Assembly (NCBI GenBank): GCA_008828725.1
Contig: MEHQ01002578.1
Location: 1 to 64,000, forward strand
DNA from: Saccharina japonica
Lineage: Eukaryota > Sar > Phaeophyceae > Laminariales > Laminariaceae
Reading direction: 5' to 3'
DNA: 64,000 bases
The position numbers and the translations under genes are program-made. Below the pieces are notes generated by a model, which worked only from the letters and a program-made list of their open reading frames with translations, was not told where the DNA came from and searched no databases. The stretch's first letter is position 1, and each line of letters starts with the position of its first letter. Below are positions 24,901 through 36,900 of the stretch, in pieces.

Positions 24901-27900
24901 ATTGTCGACTCGTCCCTGGACGGGCATAGACCGCAGTGTATAGGTTGCCGCTCTGTATTGTTTGTTACTACTGCTCTGTTACTGCTGAGGTACTGCGTAC
25001 GGGGGGGGGGGGGACTTTACTACTACTATGCTTTTCTTGCGTCGCCTGTATTTATTGGGACGGTTTGATGTACGAGTAGGCTATATGTTAATGTACTGTA
25101 AAATTGTTACTCATTGTGGCCACACTAATCCCCCAAACAACTGCAATCTGTGGCGGCCTAGTCCAAATCCAACTACAAGCAAACATTGTGTTCGTTCAAG
25201 AAGCAACTCCCATCTTACAACCACTCCAAAGGAAAGCCTTGTATGTATATATACATGTATTGCAAATAAACCACACCCTGGACAATAGACAATAGTCTAA
25301 TTGTCTATTAATAGTTTCCCATTACAATTGACTGTCTATTGTGGTCCTCAGTTCCAATTAATTGGAACGCATCGAGCTCTACCGTACAGACAATTTATAT
25401 TAGTATAACCTCACCAGGCCCCATAGTCCATTCAATTTCTATTAATATACAACCAGCTACGTCAATGGTCGAAGCAATTGGCATTGATAATTGTCTGCGA
25501 TACTCCATTGTTGAACCCGTAGTCTATTGCAATGTACTAGTACATTCTATTGTAATGCCAATAGCCTATTGCCGCATATTTTCGGTGATAATTGCCCCGG
25601 CAGTTTCATTCAATTGACATCCTTCTAAATCAATTGTGCTGGCAATTCCCTTTAAGTGCCACCCTCATAAATCACAACTGTGCTGGCAATTCCTTTTAAT
25701 TGGCATCGTTCTAAATCCATTGCTCGGGCAATTCCATTCAATTCGGCATACTTCTAAACCAAGTGTGCTGGCAATTCCATTTATTTGACACCCTTCTAAA
25801 TTATTTGCGCTGGCGATTCCATTTAATGGGCATCTTTCTAAATACTTGTCCTGGTAATTTCATATATTAAGCAGGCTTCGAAAGAAAATGTCGAGACAAT
25901 CAGGCATTTCCATTTAATAGATTATCTTATGTTGCCGGTCAACTGATCCCGGACGCTGCAATTGGAACTTGACACATCAATGTATGCATGATGATGTTAC
26001 GTCTTGAAGCTGCAAAAGCAAACGATTCATGAGGCTGTCTATCGATTGGAAGTGTCTGGGCAATTGATTCATGAGGCAGTCTATTAATTGGATTTGACTA
26101 GTAGACTAGAATTGACCAGACACGATACATTTCGGAGGAAACCCATGGAATTAAATATCTCGGACAAAACATGTGGCGGCGGGTTACATTCCGTTTTTGC
26201 TTAAGCCTTGGACACTAGACATCGCAATAGACTATTGCTCCTACAATGGACCCACCGAAAAGTCTATGAATTGAAATGAGGCAGACAATTGACTCGTAAC
26301 ATATTACGAGCTGGTTCCAGCGAGAGCCATAATTTAGTCTTCGCACTTTTGCGCCTTGGTTTTTGAGAGTTGGTATTTTTCTTTTTTCTTTTTTTCTTTC
26401 TCCAGGTGCATTTCACCATATTTTTGGAATTGTTTGGCGACTTCGACCCTACCTGACGAAAGCATTTTTTTTTTCAAAAAAGACCAGATTTGGGTCCGTT
26501 GGTATTGTTACGAATCACCACCGTGCCAAATGTCGCTTTCCAACTCTAAAAAACCAAGGTGCAAAAACGATTCCCGTGAGATGTAAATATTCCCCTAGGG
26601 TGCCAAAATTGCTCCACACATTGTTCTAGTACTTTGGGAGGCGTTTCTTATAACAGCCCCTCACGTCTTGCAAATAAAAAACAGTGTCCCGAACGTCTTC
26701 CTCTTGTTGATGCGATCATGTCAACACGTCTAGTGTCGAATATGTCGACGTACTGACCGATACATTGCCTGATTTAAAATAATCTTGATTTAACCATAGG
26801 AATATCATCCCTATGTGACATAGCGCCTCCCCAAGTAGTACGACAATGTCCATATCTCGCGAACTACAACTCGCACTACAAAACGATGTGTTCCCCTTGT
26901 CCATGCGGTCGTGTAGATATCTTCAGTGTTGCAAAATACAGTGTATTCCGTTTGTTATTTCCCGAAGGTGGAATTTCACGCCTTTCCGTGGAACCAGCTC
27001 GTAGTTCATTTGGAATTGCAAAGACAATAACATATTGTAGTCCGCCTACTGATTGGAATTGCTGGGGCAAATATTTTAGAGCTCTGTTAAATAACTGGAA
27101 TTGCCTCCTGTAACTTGTTCGCTCCGGAGACTCCAATACTATTTAACTTCTTCAATAGGATATGGGACCTGCCCACAATGGACTATTGCGTTTACAGTAG
27201 ATCTCCCAAAAGTCCATTTAAATGGAATTGGTCGTGATATTGCTTTCGCGGTGCATCTATTAATAGGAATGGTTCGGCCCATAGGTTTGTGTCCTGCCCT
27301 TCCAATATATATTGTTTCAGCAATTATTTGCTGCTCTTGTCTACTAATTGGAATGGTTCAATCGAACCGTTTCTTCCCTGACCTTCCAATTGAAATTGGT
27401 TCAAGAAATTGTTTCTGTTCTTGTCTATTAATAGGAATGGTATAATAGGATCAATAGGTTTATTCCCTGACCTTCCAATTAAAATTGTTTCAACAATTAG
27501 TTGAAGGCCACGCCTATCATTAGGAGTGGTTTGGTCAATAGTTTTCTGTCCTGAATTTCCGAATTAAGGTTTTGGTTGTTTCAATAGGGTTTGTCCTGGT
27601 CTTCCAATTGTTAGTGTTCGATAAAAAACAATTACCTCAACGATTCCAATTAATAGACCGTACTCGAAATCATTTGGTTGGACAATTTCAATTGATAGAC
27701 AGCACTCAAAACAAATTGGCTGGACAATTCCGACTAATAGATCGCACCATAAATATTTTGACTGGGAAATTCGAATTCATAGACAATCACTCGAAACCAT
27801 TTAGTTGGACAATTTCATATAATTGCCATCTTTCTAAATCAAGTGTCTCGGCAATTCAATTAATAGACAGCACCCGAAATCAATTTTAGGCACAATTCCA

Positions 27901-30900
27901 ATTAGTAGACAGCACCCAAAATCAGTTGGCCGGACAATTTCAGTTAGTATACTTGAATCGAAATCATTCGGTTGGGCAAATCCAATTAATAGACAGCATC
28001 TGAAATCAACTGTAGCCACAATAGACTATTGAAATACGAATGGTCCAAATAATTGCCCAGCCGATTCCAACTAATTGACAGCACCTAAAATACATTGTCT
28101 GGACAATTCCAATTAGTAGACAGCATCCAAAATGAATTACCCGGACAATTCTAATGAATATGATTCAAGCGAAATCGTTTGGTTGGGCAATTCCAAATAA
28201 TAGACAACACCCAAAAATAATTATTGTAGACACAATATACTAATGAAATAGGAATTGTCGATGGCCACCTCTAGCGGTAAAGTGCATGGTAGCAAGAGGA
28301 AACGGGGCCAAAGCTACGCCGACGCTAGTGAGCTGCCTCTGTCGCCGGAGTTTGAGAAATACTTCGCAGCGTGTGTAGGAAAGGGTTGAGGCAAGGTTGA
28401 GGTAGTTTGGGTGAGACAACTCTGCCCCGGACCAGTGGTTGACTATGAAGGTAATCCAACTGCAATTACAAAATACGGGCAGGACCACGGGCCGGCGCAG
28501 GAGGCCTCATCCAAATCCAATACTTACATTAAATGATCCTCGGTATTGAGACATAATACATTAGTAAAATGGCGATCAAAATAGAGGTCCATGATTTGGC
28601 ACAAATTGTGGAACAACCTTTGGATCAGAATGTCTTTTAATTCGTATCGCGGAAAAACAGTTCCTTTGTTCTCTCCCGGTACGTCGTCAGCAGAGGTGGT
28701 CATGAAATTCTTGAGATCACCCCACCCACCCAGCAGTAGTAGTGTTCATAATCGTAGGTACCCAGATCGTTTACAGGTAGGTACTAACCGCGCGCTGAAG
28801 GCACATCAACTGAGCGTCCATTCAGCGCGGGGGACATATCAGGCGAGGACCCCCTGCCAGCGCAGGAGGCCTCATCCAAATCCAATACTTACTACATTAA
28901 ATGACCCTCGGTAGTGAGACAAAATGCATTACGAGTAGTAAACTCAAAAGTTCGACCCACATGAGACTCGATCCCCGGAAACAAGCTCTAAGAAGCGTTC
29001 GAGAGTACTACTATTAATAGACCATCGGGGCGACCGACTTACTAATAAGGATGTGGATTCAGCGTGTGTACCAGCTCGTAGCTGGTGTGTACGCTGTAGG
29101 CTCGCTTGCTGAAGACCAGTCAAGACACAACCTACATTTGAGGGTGAACGTTTAAGTTGCTGTTAAGCAAACTTGTATGAACGCTTCAATAGAAGACAAG
29201 ACTCCAGTCCTACAATGTTGATTAATGTACGTGCTCAAAAGCGAGGCTGATGATGAGGAAAATAAAAGGAGAGTGCGAGGGTGGGCGTGCAAACGCTTCT
29301 GTTCCCTCGATGATCTTGAGGATCGCGAACCGCAACATGCACAACGATCTTGAATCGAAAACATCAACATGCCTTTGCTACGATAGCTTGCGCCAGAGGA
29401 CGCAACAACAATCGTGACTGATCTTGTACGCAGTCTCTATACGTACGGTAATACCTGCTGTACCACACAGAACAACCAAATAACATATTATAAGACAGTC
29501 TATCAATTATTCCGCATCGTGTTTACTTGAAGGAATGTTGTTGCACACCACGTGGATACTGAGCAACTAAACCACTTACGATATAGTACGGTAGACACCA
29601 GGTACGATACTGGATAACTTTTCCTCATACCTTCACTGGCTTGATTGATAATTAACTCTGATTGGCCACTACTCGATACTTCGAGGATCCAACTCTTGAG
29701 CATAATAAACTATGCATACTACTGATTATTACTCCGTGTTATCGAGCGACGACAAAAGATGACTTGCCAACAAGGATAAGATCCAATACTTACTGCAGCA
29801 GATATTCAACATATTGAATAGAAGATGATATAAACGTTTACAGACAGGTTGACGAAATATTACTCAACATCAAAATTAGGTGATACGCACTTTCGAAGTT
29901 AGGAGATACGCAATATCCGTTATCACTCCCAGAAGAAAAGGTTACGTAGTCGTAGAAAAAGCAATGTCACTCAAATTGGTCAGCAGGTTATATTGGATAT
30001 CAAAAGCAGACGATATGAAGTGTATCACAGACAGGTTCAGGACATATTGAATACCTAAATTGAGAAGTTTTTCAATACCAATTGCATGCGGTTCCCGCAA
30101 GTCGTTCCGGGATAGATACCGGATGATGTTGATTGTCAAAAGAAGATGGTATTCAATATTACAATTATCTTATATGCAATACTCATTGGATGGTGTCGGT
30201 CGATTTCTCATTGCCAGATGCGATTCAATATCACCCCCAATTATTGCCAGATGATATTCAATATCACTTCAATATCTCCAGAGAACCTGTAGATACCCGA
30301 ATATATCCATACTATGGGTACATAGTGGGGTTCCCCTCAGGCGTTCGGGTTTCCCGCGAGTAGCCCAGAGTGCCTGCAAGACGGTTGGGGGTCCGACAAG
30401 GTATGTATGGTGGGATCCCGCGAGGCACGACGGGATCCCGCAAGGCGTGAGGGTATCCCGCCAGGCTGTTGGGGGTCCCGGAAGGTAAACCAGATTCCGT
30501 CACTCGCGACAACCCTTCTGTTCGACCATAAAACAAAACTACAGGCACCCATTCACCAAAATGCTATTTTATTGAGCCCCGCGGAAAACCGAACAGCTTG
30601 GCTGACGCATGCTACGAGTACGATAAAGGTATAAAATAGCCTCTAATTTTTTCTGAGGGTGGTCACTTGATTACCTTGATTGTAGTATACGAAGTAGGGC
30701 CTCTATACCTTGCCCGAACACAAAAGTTGAGAGAACCTGGAAGGGTCACCCAGGGGGTATGCGACAAAAAGAGAAAACGACACCACACTCGTAGGAAGGT
30801 CAGAGTGGAAAACAAACCGGAGCGCTGTAATCACAGCACGAAATAAACGAAAAATGTTTCTTTCTTGTTTTTTTGTCCCTTTTGTTTCACTTGGTTTCAG

Positions 30901-33900
30901 AAACCTTGCAATTTTGTTTTCGCTGGTACTGGTGAGGGAGGGGGGAGGGCGTATTGAAAAAAAAAACGTTGTTCTATCGTTTCCTGGGATCGCAACGGTC
31001 CGGTTGGCTTTTAATTTGAGCTCTGGGGGTAGTGGGGTGTCAGGGACTCGGATCCTTGTGCACCCTATGGTCACCCGATGAGCAATCCCCTACCCTCGAA
31101 TGAATGGTGCTGAAACACATGCAATGCCAATTATTTATTGATATTCCGACGATATTGGGTTAAGGAGTTCCGTAATTCAGAAAATATGTATTGTATCGAA
31201 AACGTGGTACCCAATTGTATGTATGTACTGCTGTGTACATCTATCTGATCCGCTTGCAACATGACATATTATCCACACACTCCATGGAACCGGGGGGTAC
31301 ACCAGTCATTGGAATCAACTGGGATTCCGAAAGAGAAAATGGTGTGGGCACTCCATTGGGCGGGCCATACGTTGCTGTAAATGTGTGTTGGGGTTTGTGC
31401 CCCTGGTTATCGTTTTTTTCCATTTCGATGTATTACCTTTGCCCTTCCTTTCTCTCTCTTTCCTAATAAAAGCCGTAACTCCGATCTGGGGTCACAAAGT
31501 AGGCCCCTCTCTCTCCTCCCCCACTGCGGCTCGTGCGCTTGTTTTTTATCGCGAGAAGACTCTAGCCCTTTCTCCCCTCTTCGACTCGCATCGAATTGTG
31601 CCTTCCCACGCATGTATATAATATGAGTACGTATACGAAGTATACAATAAAACGGTATATAAGGCATCTAAACAAATAGCCCACTATTACTACGTGTGTA
31701 CGCAATGACCACGCCTTATATGGCAAAAAAAAAAGTGAGACACGATTCCTTTCTGTTAAATACCATAGTCATACATGTATGTTAGAGCTACTCGTAGTGT
31801 TGATTGATTGTTATTGACAGAAGAGGGAGACAATAATATACTAGGTTGTCCGTGGTATATATACAAGTATATATATATTTCCATCCCATTTATTTTATTT
31901 GCACTTCCGTCTTTCTCCCTCCTTATTAATAGTCGTAACTCAGATCTGGGGTCACAAAGTAAGCTCCTCTCCCTCCCCCCCCCCACTACGGCTCTTGCCT
32001 TGATTTTTATCGCGCAGAGGGTTCCGCCTGTTTGTGGTATGCGGTTGCTCGATACTGGTTTCCCGATATGTGGGGGTTTCATACTGGCCTACGGAGATTG
32101 GGGTTTTATATGGTGTGGCGAGGCATTATGATCTGAGATGATGGATGCCTCGCGTGAAGCTGTTCCTCGTGGGGACAGTCCGTGATGTTAATGACACGAC
32201 CCGGGCTTTGATGACAAGATACTGCCCGTATATATGTGAAGGTGGAGCGTGACGGAAAAGTACGGCTCACTCCTGTGTGGTGTTCATGATGGGCCTTGAC
32301 GACAGGTACTGGCTCTACTTGTGTGTATATTTGGGTATTTGGTGATACAAGTACATTATCTACTACCTTCTCCTTGACGACCCACGGTCTAGGCACGCGG
32401 TTACAAAGAACGCGTTTGACAGCGGTGTACATAAACAAGATCATCGGATTGCTTCGGGCTCAGAGGTGGTTGGAGCGCCATACTGTGTGAGAGGGGGGGT
32501 GGTAAGGGGAACAGGCTGAGGAGATGGCTCTCAGATCGGAGGAGTTTTGGAGGGGATGCGTTGGTGACGGACAGCAGCAACGACAGGTCGAGGAACTGAG
32601 GGTGCAGCTGGCCGCGGCGACCGCGGCTGGAGCGACGTCGAATGCGGTTCTGGGTGCCGCCAGGAACGAAGGGCATGCCCATAGAGCAGCCAGGAGGTCT
32701 TTGGAGGTGAAGGCGGTGCGCCAGGATAATTTAATTCGTATTTGGGTTGATCTGGAGAATCGGCTGGAGCAGGCGAAAGTGGGCCTTCGCAAGGAGCGAT
32801 GGGAGGTAGGCCTTCGCATTGAGCACGACGCTTTCTGGACTGTGCTGGATGGTCTACCATTCGCGGAGCTTGAATAATTATTCTCAACGATGGATGCAGA
32901 GCATGCGCCGAAAGCAGCCAACGCGGCCGAGCGAGCAGGGGCGCAAGAACGCAAAGTTGGGCCCGTCTTCTTTTTCGAGGGGGTCGAGAAGGCAGCAGGG
33001 GGGGTCGGGCCCAGATACGAAGACATCCTGGAAGTGGACATGCTTCGTGATGCTGGCCTACTGCCTGTGAGAAGTTCGGAGGCGTCTGTGCAGCAGCAGT
33101 CTGAGCCTGAGGTGGAGAAGCTCGATGATGCCGTACAGCAGCAGCACAGAGCTGAGGAGGAAGAGCTCTGTTTTGCTGAGGCTGACGTGTTGGAGCTTGA
33201 TGTTGCCGAACCTGAGGTGGGGGCTTGGTGGTGCTGGCGTAGCGCCCCCGCCGCTTTCGTCGTTGGTGAAGCAGCAGCAGCTGCGTGGGCATGAGGGCGT
33301 GTCGATGCAGCAGCAATGGGATGGGGACGGTATGGACGGAGGAGTGCCGCGGGGGGGCTTGGACCAGAAGGGTTCAAACTACCCGTTCGACCCAGGCAAA
33401 CGGGATGGGCCTGACGGGGGGAGGTATGGCGATGGACGAGGGGTGGAGCTCGTGGGAGAGGAGATCAGCAGCAGCAGCAGCAGCGGCGGGGCGCGATCTT
33501 TCCCATTTGATCCCGGGAAGCAGGCATGTTATATTTTCCAACTTTCTTGTTGGTGGAATAAGTTGATTGGATTTTCTTGGTCTGTTGTTTTGTTTTTGTG
33601 CTGTGTCTTGGCCGCCATATTTGAGCAAGGACTGCTGTTGTTGTGGTGAGCTTGTACCCTGGTATGATGGACGCAGCTATGTGTGTGGTTGAATGGGAAC
33701 TGGGTAGGAGAGCGGACGTTCCCGTATGATCCAGGCAAGTCAACAATCGGCTGGTATGTGTGAGCGAGGGCTGTAGTTGTGTGAGTGTACCCTACGGGTA
33801 TGATGGACCACAGTCACATTTTGTGTGTCTTGCTGTTGGAATCACGGGGGGGGGTTGTGATGCCATGATTCTACAGACAAAGTACACTGCTGTGTGGAAA

Positions 33901-36900
33901 CAATTTGTGATGGACTGATTATACAGCAAGCAGCAGTGTATGATACTTTCTGACTTTTTGATTCTACAGCAGCAGTGCATGATTTGTTAGACTGCTGCTG
34001 TGCACTGGTACACCGTATTCTATGTATACGTGGATGCATGATACCCGTACTGCTGTGTGTTGCTTGAAGCATAACAGGGGGTGGGTCGCCAGCTTGATTT
34101 TACAGCGCATGCTCTTATTGTGTAGGAAAATTACCGCTGATTATTGGCTTGATTTTACAGCGCATGTTGTATAATGTGATGGGGAAACTACTGCTAATTT
34201 TGGCTTGATTCTTCAATGCATGATCAATGTGTTGGTAAATTACTGCTGATTTAAGCTTGATTCCACAGCAGTACATGATATTGATTTGTGAAAATCACTG
34301 ATGATGCTTGTAATAGTAAACGTGATTTTTTGTGGTCATGAAGTAGAAAGAGCAACCAGAAATCGGTACTGACGTTGTTTTTGTCACTATTGTTTGTTGG
34401 GAAGAATCACGAGGGGGGGTTGATGGCATGATTCTATCCACAGACATAGTGCATAATGATGTGGTCCGTTATCTAACGATTTGACTTGGTTCCTGGCGCT
34501 AAAACTAACCACCCGATGCACCCTTTGCTCAACGACTCAAACTGCACCCTCACTCTGCGGATTTATAATATGTAGTCCATGCCGCGGTGACGTCGAGCCG
34601 CGGCGGAAGACAAGCGTCGAGTCCGTGGGGTAGGGAGCAGGAGACGGGGGTTGAGCGCGTGTGGTTGGGGTCGTATAGTAGCAATGGCCTACAGTAGATA
34701 AAATGTTTTTGGATCGTTTTTTTTCAGTAGGAATTGACGAGCCGAAATATTTATGACGCTTGGATTGTAAAATGCTTGCATTGGATATACGAGTATAGTG
34801 ATGTGCACCTGGTGTACTGGTACCTGATATTTGACATTCTGAATTGCGTACTACGACCTCTGAAGTACGATGTCAGAATACTATAAAATAACAGCAACAG
34901 CTTCAGCTGTAAATTGTCACCTATCTCGGTTATGGCAGTCCATTTATCATGACCTGGGGTATGATTGAGAGACGATGATTTACCTGATAAATCGAGGGCC
35001 TACATGCTCGTTTTAATAGGAGGATAGTTGAGTTATTACGCTGGACCGAGCAGTCTGTACGTGAGTGCACGCATACAACGACAACGACATTCTGTTTGTT
35101 TCGTTGTCTGCGGTGCTTATTTGATACTCGTAGACCGCTGATGTTTCTGGTTTGTGGGTTAGGACTTGAGTTTGGTTTTGATTTTATGGTTGAGGGATTG
35201 TAGAGTCACAGATCGCAGCATTTTACTATCAACCATGCGATTAATGTTTTGTCGTCTACCGAGCAGGGGGGGGATAGTAGCTGTACTCGGTAACACGACG
35301 AAGACTTCCCATCGCAGATAGTGGAGTCGGGTTATATCATACGTGCATGCGGACTATGCACGCAAGGCTACTGATCGGAGGTCCATCTCTGGTGGAGCAG
35401 TTATGCGCGCTGGTGCCTGTGTATGGTTTGATTATAGGACGTAGATGTCTAGAGCATGTGTCTGACGGATAGTTTGAGATTAACACGTACGGTCGGTAGA
35501 GCAGCATGCCGACTTTCTCATCAAACCGTTGCACGCTGGGACGTTTTGCTTTGACCGTGACTCTGTGGAGAACTTGTTGTGATTTAATCCACTGGCTTGT
35601 TCGTTTGTTTGTTCTTCCGGGGGTTTTGGGGCATTTGGTTTTGGGGGATAATAGTAGGAGTTTTCGATGTGCATGGGATGTTTTTGGAAAGTACTTGAAG
35701 AATGAACGTGCAAAGGAGTTCTTAAGGAAATGAAGAAAGTGTTGGGAGGTACCCATACGTTGAATAGGGTTAATACGCCGATAGAGTATGCCGATGGTCT
35801 TGATGAATCGTGCCGTACGCTTTGGCTATTGGTTAACTGCGCACAACGTACAGGGGAACCAATTACTGACACTTATAGTACTTTTGGATTCAGATGCAGA
35901 TTGTTGTCTTCTTGTATACTCCCGAGGGGAGTGTCAAGCAGGGGGGCTGCTATGATTTGATTTGAGATGTTCTATACCAGAGATGTTCTGTTGTTGTGCT
36001 CTTACAGAGTACACAACAGGGGGGCCGATGTTATCGGGCGGTACGGTATATATGTGAAGACGGTGTTGTTGATTTCGTTTGAAGGTTTTACCAGCATGCT
36101 CACGTTTGTTAGATTTTCCCCTTCCCGTAGCTACTGTCTCGCTATAGCTTAGGAGATATATACTGGAATCGAGATTGAGATATTTGGTCTCAGGATTGCC
36201 GTTTTACGTTGGCAATTCTTGAGGATGGAGTTTGGGATTGCCGTTTTACCTTGGCAATGATGAAGGATGGAATTTGGGGTTGCTGTTCTACCTTGGCAGT
36301 GATTATTATGGAATTTGGGACTTGCCGTTTTACTTGGCAATCGGTGATAAGCTATTCGGGACCTATCGCATCGCGCACTGAATAGGGGGCCTGTTTGTGG
36401 TATGCGGTTGCTCGATACTGGTTTCCCGATATGTATGGGTTTCATACTGGCCTACGGAGATTGGGGTTTTATATGGTGTGGCGAGGGATTATGATCTGAG
36501 ATGATGGATGCCTCGCGTGAAGCTGTTCCTCGCGGGGACAGTCCGTGATGTTAATGATACGACCCGGGCTTTGATGACAAGATACTGCCCGTATATATGT
36601 GAGGGTGGAGCGTGACGGAAAGGTACGGCTCGTGTTCATGATGGGCCTTTGACGACAGGTACTGGCTCTACTTGTGTGTGTATGTTTCGGTATTTAGTGA
36701 TACGAGTACATTGTCTACTACCTTCTCCTTGACGACCAACGGTATAGGCACGCGGTTACAAAGAACGCGTTTGACAGCGGCGTGCATAAAACCGCCTTCC
36801 CAACGCTCGTCGATTTTCATCGAATTTGCTATCTCACGCTCTCGCGCTTTCCGCCAGAGTCAAGATATTGTTTTGCGAGAATAAGTCCCTACTCGTAAAG

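Larger units (their letters stand above)
32029..36791 (+). mobile_element. LTR retroelement without visible pol (non-autonomous, LARD-like), 4,763 bp
   Basis: Two direct repeats of about 400 bp, both starting TGTTTGTGG, flank about 3.95 kb. The element is bordered by the 5-bp duplication CCGCC (32024-32028 and 36792-36796). It sits in the body of a SINE whose two halves rejoin cleanly across the duplication, matching the uninterrupted copy near 13155-13165. A G-rich polypurine-like run (AATAGGGGGCC) precedes the right LTR. No reverse transcriptase, RNase H, integrase or protease frame is visible. Coding potential is limited to 32524-33735. Mobilisation by an autonomous relative is inferred. 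Confidence 0.85.
31878..36893 (-). repeat. SINE copy split by the LTR element (31878-32028 and 36792-36893)
   Basis: The left part has ATCCCATTTATTTTATTTGC and AGATCTGGGGTCACAAAGTA, ending in GCGCAGAGGGTTCCGCC. The right part resumes CCGCCTTCCCAACGCTCGTC and ends near AAGTCCCTACTCG. The left part also contains TTATTAATAG where other copies read CTAG or ATAG. Confidence 0.8.

Noticed and set aside
32460..33377. 305-codon minus-strand frame (and a 261-codon one at 32531-33316), Ala/Ser/Pro-rich
   Set aside because: It is the antisense shadow of the GC-rich plus-strand coding region of the LTR element; low complexity, no domain, no splice context.
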